Shown piece after piece: positions 37,200-48,600 of a stretch of 64,000 bases of DNA. Made by a program: the position numbers and the translations under genes. Position 1 is the first letter of the stretch; every line of letters begins with the position of its first letter. The notes under the pieces are model-generated. The model made no database searches. It was not told where the DNA came from and was given only the letters and a program-made list of their open reading frames with translations. Source of the stretch: Orthonyx spaldingii (taxonomy: Eukaryota > Chordata > Aves > Passeriformes > Orthonychidae); assembly GCA_013397795.1 (NCBI GenBank), contig VZTJ01004191.1, forward strand, positions 659,880 to 723,879, written 5' to 3'.

Positions 37200-39997
37200 G
37201 TGAGTACTTCTCTGCAGAATCTTTGCTTTCGTGTTGCTGGGAATCCCTGTGCCGTGGGTGTGTGCGTGTGTCTGTGGGCGCGTGCGTGTTCGTGTCCCGC
37301 AGGGCGTTGGCGCTGACAGAAGGGCGTTCAGCTCATGCCAGGCACGCGGAGAAGCGTTGGCGCGTGTTCTGTCAAAATGTTTGTTAAGGAAGTATCCCTT
37401 TGTTACCTGCTTGTAACTTCTGTTTCTGTTTGTGACTACTTATTTTTGAAGAAGGTGTAGAACATTCCTCATTTTGAATGAAAGTTCAGCTCTTCAGTTC
37501 GCTTCCGTTAGTCAAGGCTTCCTTGCGTGAGCAAGGTTAGGAAAATTATCTTCTTTTCTGAGCTGTTATCAGGGGAAAGGAGTCATCATTATGTGCTTTC
37601 TTCCCTGTTGTATGTTTCATGATTCTAAAAATTACAACGCTTGTAGTGACTAAGCTTTCATTCAGAACATCAGTAGGAAAAAGCCGGTCAAGACATGGAG
37701 CATCTTGGCAGATGCTTTGCAAATATTTATGATTATAAAATGTATTATTTGCTTAACACCATATCTTTCCACTCCACTTAAAAAAAAAAAATAAAAAAAT
37801 TTAAAAGTGCATTTTTGCATAGTACAAGTTAACATTTGAAAATTCTTATTCACAGATCAGAACCTGAAATCCATAATGGTTTTCACTGGCATTGTGGACA
37901 TGTTGACTTTTTTTTGTTTGTTTAATTTCAAATTCTTACGAATTCTTAGTCATTTCCTGAGGTTAAAAAAACACAGACACATATTTATCATATTTTCTCT
38001 CCTATACTACAAGACAGAGCATTTGAAACCCATGGAAATCTGTCAGTTACCTTTAGCCAGTCTGTCTTGGTCAGATCCATGGCATAAGGTTCCGTGGCTG
38101 CCCAGAGCCTTGCTTGTTTCTGAGGGGTTTAATTGCACAAATTGTGGGGTAGGGTGAGGTTATGCTGGTAGAGGTAAAGCTGAATGGGGCTCAGAGCTGG
38201 GCTCTGCCTTTTTGTCTGCACAAGGTGTGTCTGAGTGCAGGGGATCTCTCAGCGAGTGCCTCTGGTAACACAGAGGGCACCATCCTACAATCCCTGTCCT
38301 GTGGCAGTTCCAGATGTGGAGAACTTGCAAGAGTGAGAGCCTTGACAGCAGGTTTTATTGAATGGATAATTGATCTTCTATTTATTATTGTTCACTAATA
38401 TCCTTGGATTGATGTTTTATTTTGTCCAGCATGTGAAAAAAATTATTTTAAAAGCTGTGTACATTGCATCTATTTTTTTACTTTTTTTTCCCATTTTTGT
38501 AATGTAATACATACAACTCCATGTTACATTCCTTGGTCTTGTGATGTAAGTCACATATTACTGCCTGTGCTGATTTTCTTCTCTCTAAAATAGTTCTTTC
38601 TCTTAGAATACTTCTAATTTTTTTATTTATTTTTTACATTTTTATTCCTGCTTTCTGGTGATGGTTCCTGATTGCCTGTCTTGTCTGATAACTGACGTTT
38701 ATTAATTATTTACAGAGAAAAAAAAAAAAAAACTCAAACAAAAGCCTCTATTGCAGCCTGATCCCATCTAGAACTTGTTAAAAACAAAACAAAACAACTT
38801 CTTGTTACCACTCAACCATGTAGAGTTGCCACAAACAAAACCTGCCAGCCTCCTCCTCCTCCTCACTTCAGTGATTCCAGTGTTTGCTGTCTTCAGTGGT
38901 GTATATATTCCAGGCATCACTGCAAGAATGCAAACTTCTGCAATGCCAGATAAATACTTGTTGACCCTTTGTCTAACATATTTTGTCTTTGTTTGCTTGA
39001 CTTAACCTTTTATTTTTTTTCATGTTTGCTGCATGTGAAAGTCCCCACTTCCATTTTTGTTTTTGTTTTCCTAATGAGCATTTCCCTTTCTCTACAAATC
39101 ATTTTATTTACCCAGCTGCTGCTTCTCCATTGCTCTCCTGTATCAGAAGTCTTTAATTTTATTTCACCTACTGATCATCTCTTCCCACTCTTGTGACTGT
39201 TTCTGTGTATTTCTAATGAAGCATAACCAAAGTCCTCATTATGCTGTATGAAACTCTTACATGTAGGATGTCAGAGACTACCTTGTAAAATGACCTTTGA
39301 TGACATCATCCTGCTCACTGCATGCTAATAAAATTACTAAACCCTGTTCTTGCAACATCTTTCCTAGCATTGAATGTTTAGCTAGTAGTGTTTCATAGAC
39401 AAGCAGGCAACCAGCACTGCCCAAAATGATCTTTTTTGGTGTTTGTTTGGTTTGTTGTTTGTTTATTTTTGTTGTTGTTTTTGTTTAATTTGCATGCTGT
39501 TGTTTGGTTTCTCAGTGTGTCAATGTCTACAAGGCTATGGTGCATCCATGCCCATCCATCACCGGACTCTTCTTGCTCTCTCTGTCTGTCTCAGTCTTCT
39601 GCCTGCCACCTTCAGATCCTGGTGCCCCCATTAGCCTGAATCACAGTTTGGTAGTTTGTTTAACTAGCCTTCCTGAATTTTAATTTTCATCATTAACACC
39701 TCTCTGGGGCGCCCATGTTAGCTGTCTTGTTCTCCAGTAGAAATCCAACTTCCTCTGTGTGGTTAATTATAGTTGACCATTCTTCCTTCTCACCCTCTTT
39801 CTTCCTCCTTTCCCTAAACACCCTTTTAATTTTTTCCTGGGTTCTCAAAGGGAATTAACTCTCTAACGGGGATTTAGTGCTTTCATGCCTTGCTTCTTGG
39901 CTTTGGCTGTGCCATGCCAAGAAACTGTCTTAGGCAGCGGAAAATTGGGCTTGTGATTAACCAACTGCTCCATGTTTGTCCCTTACTTGTGTTTTAG
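37200..39997 (+). other. SCUBE1: SCUBE1 intron, 2798 bp, between the EGF 5 and cassette exons
   Basis: It begins gtgagt and ends gttttag. The first about 165 bp hold an unusual CpG/TG-rich cluster. The rest is T-rich, with A runs at 37780-37791 and 38718-38732, a (TCC)n patch near 38848-38864, T/G-rich low complexity at 39430-39500, and two UGCAUG hexamers (39319 and 39491) within 700 nt of the cassette exon. No further exon is recognised. Confidence 0.88.
37253..37364. other. Dense CpG/TG-rich cluster just inside the intron
   Basis: Fifteen CpG dinucleotides fall in 112 bp, in a window that is otherwise strongly CpG-depleted. The left half is a TG/CG alternation (gtgtgcgtgtgtctgtg, gcgcgtgcgtg). 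The right half carries two copies of GCGTTGGCG (37304-37312 and 37354-37362). It starts about 54 nt after the EGF 5 donor. It is too short for a classical CpG island. It could be a TG microsatellite derivative, an exon-linked conserved element or an internal promoter-like patch. Confidence 0.6.
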
Positions 39998-40087
39998 AGA
40001 AGGATGAGGCTGCAATTGAGAGTTCTGAGTACAATGCCACGTCAGTAGCTGATGTGGACAAGCGGGTGAAACGGCGGCTACTTATGG
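39998..40087 (+). CDS. SCUBE1: SCUBE1 90-nt linker exon, probable alternative cassette with furin-type and N-glycosylation motifs
   Basis: The exon runs between acceptor gtgttttag and donor gtaaca and is phase 1-1. It encodes 30 residues starting EKDEAAIESSEY and ending DVDKRVKRRLLM (residues 19-30). It has no cysteine, so it is a linker between two EGF modules rather than a domain. Residues 13-15 (N-A-T, 40033-40041) form an N-glycosylation sequon. Residues 23-26 (R-V-K-R, 40063-40074), followed by Arg, fit the proprotein convertase rule R-X-K/R-R. A homologous linker is known in SCUBE2. From memory, mouse SCUBE1 is listed 30 residues longer than human SCUBE1, which equals this exon. Skipping it joins the flanking EGF exons in frame: G of 37199 plus AA of 55675 gives Glu. 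That it is alternatively used is an inference; that it is a real exon is well supported. Confidence 0.9.
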
Positions 40088-40407
40088 GTAACACTTTTCT
40101 TCCACTTCCTTTGTTGTGCTCTCACTTTTGTCTGTGTGTATGTGGGGGGGAGGTTCTCTTTTGGTCTCGTTTGATTTTGGTCTCCTTTGGTTTTGGTTTG
40201 GCCTGGTTTTTTTTTTAACCTGACTTCATCTGTGTGGAAAGGTCACCAATTTTATTAAGTTCTCATCTGTTGTACGACTTCATTCCTTGTTTTTAAACTT
40301 TTTTTTTCCCTAATGCTGCAGCTTTAATGTTCCATTTTCTCTGCATAGAAAGAAGCTTTTGCCATTAACCTTACTTAACTTATGCAAGCTACTTTTTACA
40401 TGTGATT

Positions 40408-40436
40408 TGTGTGTTTGTGTGTTTGTGTGTATGTGT
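40408..40436. repeat. GTGTTT-type low-complexity array
   Basis: Imperfect gtgtgttt units lie about 320 nt downstream of the cassette exon. In RNA this would be a UG-rich tract, a class bound by CELF-type splicing factors. Confidence 0.75.
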
Positions 40437-40493
40437 TGCTGTAGAATTCCTGAAAAATCTCCTGTTGCAGACCTGCCTATTGATTTAAAAGGG

Positions 40494-40517
40494 GATGATG
40501 ATGATGATGATGATGAT
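40494..40517. repeat. (GAT)8 trinucleotide microsatellite
   Basis: Eight perfect GAT units lie in the intron about 400 nt after the cassette exon. A chance reading frame turns them into an aspartate run, but nothing else supports coding. Confidence 0.92.
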
Positions 40518-43500
40518 ATAAACCAATGTTCTATTACATATGTGGTGTTAAATGAACAAGTGTATTTGCCTAATTAAAATTTCCTGTACTTTTGATTGAA
40601 ATGTAAATATTATGACTGGAAATTCATTTATTTCCTTTGTGCAGCTATTTTAGTAACCACTGAAAGATCTTTCCCTAGTGACTAGTGAGCTTCTGTGTGT
40701 TCTTTCAAGACTGAAGCATGGCTTGTTTCTCTGTGTTGTTGGAGTGGAAGAGAGTAGGAAGGACACTGACCAGTGAAGATAATTCTTTAGCTTCTGCTCT
40801 CAGTTAGGCTGTTGCACACCCTTGTGCTTGCCTCCTTCATGTTACATTTCTGGCTGTTACTGAGAAGGGCCTTTTGGGAATAGAAAGGGTTAAGTGGCTG
40901 GACCTGTGCCAGACTGCATGTGACAAAGAGCACAGAGCAGCACAGACTGCTGAATGATGCTTGGAGGTTTTCAGGTGGTTTCTTTCTCTGCGTTTTCCAC
41001 TCTGATGCCCTGCTCACCACATAAAATTATTTCCACTAGGTTTTATGGGTGAGGTGTACCCAATGGACCACTTACAGGACAGGGATTCATCACCACAGAA
41101 GAGATTCTGGCAGGACAAGATCCTGCTCTTTTACTGCTTCTTTTCTTAGAACCACTGAGTCCTTTGCAGACTGTCCTGCTAGCCTTTGGCAAGCTCAGCT
41201 GTGCCTGTGAGCACCCACACCTACCTGGAGTGACCTACCTCTAGGAGACCAAAAGCCTCACTTTGAATATTTAGTTGATTGCAGGGCTAATAGTTGCAGT
41301 AGGTGGCAATATTTATAAAGTTTCTGCATGATTTGTATCTTGTCACCCATGACAAACCATCCACTTACCCATAGGCCAGCATACAACCACTAAGTAGGAA
41401 ATGGCACAGTGTTATAACTCTGTAATGGTATTAGATGACAAGGCTGAGGTAAAATATCTTCCTTCATGAGAGAACCTGGGCATATATTCCTTTATTTTTA
41501 CATTATCCATGATTGTTACTTTCCAAATAGTTTGCAGAACTAGCAAGTGACCCATATAGTTTTATTTTTTAATGACGCACTCTTTCAAGTAATTTAACCT
41601 ATCAAAAGCTATGAGGCAGCTCATCTTGCATTATAAATGTGCTATTAAAACTTTTAGCTATAATTTCAATAAGACCTATAGTCTCACAAGAAGTCAGGAA
41701 AATAAATGTGCCTCTAGACTGCTGAAAAATGCAGCCCTCTGGGTCTAAATGGTGAGTTTGCCCAGCCACAAATAGTATGTACAAATAGAAGTACTGAGCA
41801 ACATAATGCACTGTGTTGATGCCTCACCCTCTGAAAAAAATAAATATCCAACCTGGAAATAAGCTCACACTGCTTCCGAGAGTCCAGGCAAATGGCATTA
41901 AAAAGTTTAGCATGAAAAAGATTAGTAACAGCCTTCTTAGTCACATCAGGCCTACAAGATCCAAGCTGAACATAGACTCTAGAAATCAGCTTAGGGAGAT
42001 AGTTTAAAACTCAGTTTGCAAAATACATTGTTTAGCTCTTCAGTACGTCCTGTATTAGCAGGTATCGGCCAAGAGATGAGAGTTTATGGGCATGCTGTGC
42101 TTAAACCACTGATTCCTTAAAAAAAATCATTAACCAGAGAGGAAAAGAAATTTAATTAGTGAGTGAGATCTGAGTGGGTGGCTTGATATTTAGGGACTTT
42201 TCTACTTGTTTGTTTGTACTGATTTCTGATACTCAGAGTTTTTTTTTAATGGAGTCTTACTCATTTCCAAAGTGCAGTGGCATTTCCGTGAAATTCCCTA
42301 TGTCTTCAGACGTTTTCTAAACAGCTGTTTTAGAAAGTACTGGAAGGCTCCTCTGGAAACTTTTTTCCCAGTTTTTCTAAATGCACTGTGATTTTTGACC
42401 CTCCTGCAGACAGTCTTGGGAGAGTGGGAAAAGTAGACAACTTTATGTAATTTTAGTAGTCTGATGAAAGGTGCTTTCAGTTGCAAGTCCTGAGATGATA
42501 ATTTGTAGTCCCCCGACGTTTGCTGCATGTGATCAAAATGATTATGATCTGTATAACCCTTAATATCAGCCAAGGCTAAAAGTAAGCTTGACAAGATTGC
42601 TTTAGAACAGTGTTGCTGTCAGACAAGGCTGCCTATCCCAGTCATTTGCTACAGCAAGACTGGCCACCTCTGTATGTCAGACTGGCTCCTGCAGGGGTCT
42701 GTGTCCGAGTCATGCTGTGGTCCTGTGACTTGTGGCTAAATAGTACACAGAGAAAAGTAGATAAATACACGTTATTCCTTCCTGTTAGATGCATTTTCAT
42801 CTAGATCTTGTGAGGCAAATAAGAAACTGGTCTTCTCTGATGACCTACAAGAAACGTCCCTTTAGAACTGTCCAATGATGCCCAGGAATTTTTATCCAAC
42901 TTTTTCGTAATTTTTGGACAATCACTGAGGGCTTCCAGCTGTCACTTACTTGCCTAGACCAGAGAAAAGCACTTGGATTCAGAGTAAAGAGTGCTCCCAT
43001 TAAAGAGAAGGCACTGAATGGGTGTTGTCTGGTCAGTGAACATTTTTACAGCTCATTTCCCTCTTCTTCACTTCCCCTTGGCCATCTCCATCATGGAGTG
43101 GAGGCAGTGCAGCCTTAGTTGTACTCCAGGGGGCTGCTGGAGATGTTCTGCCTCAGTTCTGTGGTGGCTGCTGTAAACTGGACATTGAGCCATGAGCTCA
43201 GGACATTCATCTTGCAGAAATGCACAGCTCCAAAATCAGAGCTATTCCATTGTCCCGAAGGGATATTTACATCCCCCTTGTTGCAGAACACCTTGCACGT
43301 GCCATAAACCGGAAGGGCACAATCAATGTCTTCAGGTCTCCTTAAACATCTGGTATCATTTATCTGAGCACAGCCTTCAGCTCTTAAAATTGTGTGCAAA
43401 ATCTGTTTTGTATGGTATAACACAATTTTTTCTGAAAATATTTTATGTGTTTCTTAGGAGCATCACAGAGATCTTCTCCATTTTCCTTTAACTTCTTTTC

Positions 43501-44015
43501 CTTGGGAAGCCATTTGCCATGACTGTTTTTCCTGTCATAGCATCATAGCATGAGAGTGTCCTACCTGGTTAGAGAAGTGGACTAATGCATTTCACATATT
43601 TTTCAGTCTAAATCCAGAATGAGTGTGAAACACAGTATATCTGCCCTGCCTACCTGTATGAGAGCCATTCTAGTATGGGCACACAACTTTAGAAGCACCA
43701 CATTTCCACTTAAACCTACTAGTACAAATATCTTTGGAATATTTTGTCCACTGTCACATCTTCAGCAATAGAAGTTGCTTTTATTCATGTTTCCATCTCT
43801 CTTTTTGCTATTATAGCCCTGGATAGAATTCATAAGTAAAACAGCCCTGTCACAGTCTACAACTGTAAGGATAAGTCATTCACTAGTCTAGCACTTTATC
43901 ATTAAATAAATTGTAAATTATCAAGTATGGGCTTAACATTCTCCTTGGCCACTGTCTTTTGCTCAAAAAGTCTGCAAGGTCTTTATAGAGCAATTGCCTG
44001 TTGATATCCTGAAGC

Positions 44016-44090
44016 TTTCTTTTAGAAACCTTTTAGAAACTTTAGAAGTTCCTTTTCAAAACTTTTCTTTTAGAAACTTTCTTTTAGAAC
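44016..44090. repeat. Short imperfect tandem array of CTTTTAGAAAC-like units
   Basis: Four clear copies of (c/t)ttttagaa(a)c plus related partial units are packed into 75 bp. Unit spacing is irregular, so it is a degenerate minisatellite-like patch rather than a clean satellite. Confidence 0.7.
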
Positions 44091-45630
44091 TTGACATTCT
44101 GGACACAGAAATAGAATTTATAGCATCAGTTATGCCATGAGGCTCCCTCATTACAAATAAGTCAAGTGCCTGCAAAGATGTGACAGGCAGCTGAAAGCTT
44201 CCTCTTTGAGGAACCAGAACTGTAGAACTGTCTGGCATTTAGACTCAAGGTGTCCTCAACTCCTAGTGAAAGATAATGCTTTGCTCTTTGGCTACTCTTT
44301 ACATCAACTCTTTGAACCAAGTAATTTAATGAAGTTTTTCTTTATATTGTCTTTAAAAATGCAGTCACTTTGCTACGTGGCCATCATCACAGGCCTTATT
44401 AGACTGCATGAATCTGTAAAGTGTTTCAGCAACGCAACCGTGATGTTCTGTGCAGGCTGTTTGTTAGATCCTGTCCTCTGATCAGCTTTTCTTGAAGAGG
44501 CAGACCTGACCCATTTCTCACCATGTTTCATTTTCCTTCCTCTACTTTCTAGCAGTCAATGGATCAGGTTCGTTTGGGCTTGACATGAGGTGACTTCAGA
44601 ACAACTGCCAGCACAATGTATCTTCCTCACCTTCAATCCCTTTTCCATTCTTCCCAGAGATCACTGTTGAAAGAACTCACTTTGGCCCTAAAATGTTCTT
44701 GCTCTGGCCCTAGAAGATAAAAAGTTGGTTCTTTCTTGTCACAAGAAGTGGGGTGTACAAAGTGCTTTTGAGTATAGCAAAGAGCAACAGGACAATGAGC
44801 CCATCCAGAAGTTGAAGAAGCACATTTTCCTTGCATGCTTAAGAGAAGCAAAATGATGCAAGTAACCCTATTGCTGCAAGTGTCTTCAGAAATCCAAACT
44901 CTGCCCAGAAATTCACTCCTTCATGAGACACGTTCAACTAGTTTTGTGTCAGGGCAGCTGAGGATTTTGCCATAGGACACCAACTTCTTGGGTCATCAGG
45001 TTATTTGCAACCCACCTCAGAGAGTGATGCAATTCTGTTCCCTGGAAGCTGGTTCCTAAGATCCCTCCAAAGTATTTTACTGTCAGCTGAAAAGCTGGTA
45101 TAAACTGTCAAATGCATCGGAACTGTGCTGGTCTTTGTTACTGCTCAAGTTTCCCTCTGCCTACATTGCTTCTGTGGTCCATTTGGAAAAATCACACCAA
45201 CAAGGACCAGCTTTGCCAGGCTGGGATATATGTGCACCTGTATTACTTTTCATCCCTGGTTTCCTAGGAGTCATTCAGAGGCAGGGCTGTGGTCTGACTG
45301 TATTCATGGCATATAACCAGCAAATAATGTAGTATTTTCACTAGTTCTGTATTTTCCTTTGTTGTGGCAAGAATCTTTTGACTTCTGCAGATGTCTCCTC
45401 TTCCAATATCTTATCAGTAGCTTTCCAGCCATTTATAATGAGCACCCAGCTACCTGCCTGGAGAGATGAGTGTGCAGTCAGCTTCAGACCATTTCTTCTG
45501 CACAGCAATTACTAGAGATATGAGCTGTGGAACTTCCAATTTGGGCATTTCTGCCATGGATTAGTTTATGACAGAGAATATCCTCCCTGCATATTACATG
45601 GGACAGAATCATCTCTTTGCCTTTTTTTTT

Positions 45631-45669
45631 GTTGTTGTTGTTGTTGTTTTTGGTGGTGGTGGTGGTGGT
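45631..45669. repeat. Compound (GTT)n-(GGT)n repeat
   Basis: A T9 run is followed by five GTT units, a short T run and six GGT units. It is a simple compound microsatellite within the intron. Confidence 0.88.
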
Positions 45670-48600
45670 TTTGGGATTTTTTTGCCTTTGCTTGCTTTGG
45701 AAATTGTACTTCCCAATCAGTTCAGCTTCAAGGATCCCAAACATTGCAGCAAATAGCTAAAGTCAGTTCAGACTAGTAGATCACAAGGGCAAGTCCTGCC
45801 CTGGCCACTTTAATGACATGCCAGTACTGCCTTCCCTGTGTGCTGGTCAGCTCTTTCATCCAACCTTGTGACTCCTGAAGGTCACTGGAAACATCAGCCA
45901 GGGTAACTATGTTTATCCTGTCCTGCCCAAAGCTGTATTGATTTCATATCTTTAGCCCAGTACCTACAATGGATTTTAATGACCTGCTCATATAATATTA
46001 AATTAAAAACCCACAACTTGAGCTTCTGGTTGTGGCTTACAGCATTTGTAGCAAAGGCAAGCGTTTTAGTATCTGTTACATCAAATAGTCAGAGAAATTT
46101 ACAAGTTTAGAGTCTGGGTTTACCCATTTCAACCAAAAGTAGTACTCAGCTGCATATGTCTTGAGTCATCTGAGCTTAATAGTCAGCCATACGGTATTTT
46201 TCCTTAAACCCCAGTTATCTAAGGATTAAGCTGTCCTGTTCATCCTGGACATCAAGCGTGCTTTGACTTCCTTGTGTGGAGTTCTCACTTGATTGCCTCA
46301 GTGGCAGGAAGGTACCCAGTTATGGTTACTCCCACACTGAATTCCCATTGCAGGTGACAGATTGTGTCAGTGAACTGACTGTAATGAGCAGAGCTAGAAC
46401 CACCAGGTGTGACCTGAACATTCTCCCCAGGAGTTCAAGGCAGGAAGGCCATCTGAAGCACCATCCTTGCTTCTGCAGTTGTCCCTCACAGAGGCTTTCA
46501 GGTATCATGCAGCTCTCAGCAGAGCAGTCCTCTACCTTCCCTGTTTCTAATGAATTAGGATCCTCTGTCAGGTGTCTTGCATGAAACTGGGATTACAGAG
46601 GGCACACACCCAGCGTGTGAACTTCATCTTGATAATGATGTTATGTCCGTATGCACATTCACATGGTCAGCAACCTTCTCCCTTCCTTTTTCTTAGTCCA
46701 CCTGGAAATCCTTGGGATTTCAGAGCTGATGGTATAGGACTATGTGGTCTTAAGGCTAAAAAATCTCAGGTCTTAACTTGCAAGGATCTATGTCCTGTAT
46801 GAGCATGCACATAAACTGCAGATAAAAAACTTCTTATTTCTCTAGTGCATTTCTTTTTACTTCCACCTCTCAGTATGACACACAGGACTCTCTTTGAATC
46901 ACTGTTTTCTCTTCAGTAGAGACATACAGCTTTTTCTTGATTACAGGAAAATATAATCCACGAAGTTAGCTACAATTACCAGAGTCTTAAATTTATCTTC
47001 TCCTGCCATGTTTAAAATAACAGCATATCAATATGGAAACTTTCCTTCTATATTCTTTCAGCATCCAAAGATCTCTCCTCTGGTGACTCAGTGTGAATAA
47101 CTTATCTAAAATCAAACATCTGCCTTGAAATACTGTATAAACCACACAGTGATAGTATAGGTCATATGGAAATGCAACATTTTCTGGATTTCAGGACTCT
47201 GTGGCAGAGCCATATTTACAGGCTTTGCAGCTCAGAAAAAGGAGCTATAGAACAGTAGAACATACTGAAGCCACGCATTCTTAACGTAAAAAAGTTCTTT
47301 CATCTGATGAGAGTTCTCTGACAAAAGCCTTTTTTCTTGAAAGTAGGTTTTGTGGGGAAACTCTGGTTTTCACAGTGCTTTTGCCTGGAATGATCTTCAG
47401 AAATAGGGAGACAGAATGTACTTGTTAGAATATTCATTTGAAATGTGAGGAAATTATACTAAAGACCCTTTCATGGTGCGTTGCCACTCATGTTCAAGGA
47501 AAATGTTGGTCTGTAAAGTCAGACTAACTCATTATTGCTACATGTATATGTTCCACCCTTGGGGCCACTGTTGGTAATCAATAGCCTGATAACGACTAGG
47601 GATTTTTCAGTTTCAGTAAACATAAAAGCATAGAAAATGTGACCTGGGTTTCTAACATGCAATTTAGTGCCTTAACTACCAAACACTGGAGTAAAGAGTG
47701 TGACGAGCTGTGGTTTGCCATCAGAAAATTCCAAAACTCTTACATTGTTTCATTCCAACGTGAATTAAAAACGGATTCTGCAGACTTCATTTTTGTCTTC
47801 TTTCAAAATAGAATGAGGGTTTCCAGGTGATACTACTCCCAGGTTTCTGTCTCAAAGAGCAGAGTGGTAGACAAGATAGCATTTGTTTTCAAGTGTTCTT
47901 TCAAAGAAGTTAACTTCTATCATAGTCACAGCCTACCACGGGTCACTTCAAGCCAAGAGCTCCTTTCCAGTATGTACTTCAGTACCTAACTTCGTTGTAC
48001 TGCCTTCTAGGACTCTTTCCAATTACTTAAAATATGTCTTTATTTTTCTGAATGGCTTTTACCCCACTTAGAAATGCTCACTATCAGAAAACCAAGTGTG
48101 CGGCTCTGTATGCATCATAATCCTTTTGTGCTTTAATTAATAAAGAATTGCAAGCATTTCATCAGCCGGCATATTGCTAGGAGGTTCTATGATTCAGTTA
48201 CTGACTGTGAAACCAAGACCTGACTTTAACTCCTTCTGTCAGTTCTACTTTGCTGTATGAAATCATAGCAAACAGGGGGAAGGAATCCCTGAGGTCATTC
48301 ATGCATTTTCTGTCTCCCAAGGGCAGATCTTTTCATCTTGAGTTACCGTCACTTTTATTCATTGAGTTTGTGAATGGTGTGCTATTTCCTGTAAAAATCC
48401 CTTTTCTTCATTTCTTTGCTGACGATAAAGACTCTGACCTTATCCAGAATTCCTGGCAATACCTTCCATTGTTTTGCTTTCCCATTTTAAATGAAAGGAT
48501 TTATCCAAGGTCAGGAGATAATGCTCCTTCGCAGTGTTCAGAGTATTTCAGTTTTTCTTAAATGCAGCTTCTCTATCTAGAGAGAGCACGACAGCTACAA

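Noticed and set aside
40359..40577. + strand open frame with a run of eight aspartates near the cassette exon
   Set aside because: The aspartates come from a (GAT)8 microsatellite and the start from a UG-rich repeat. It has no splice-site support or homology to SCUBE.
45568..45756. + strand frame with valine and glycine runs
   Set aside because: It is produced by the (GTT)n-(GGT)n repeat.
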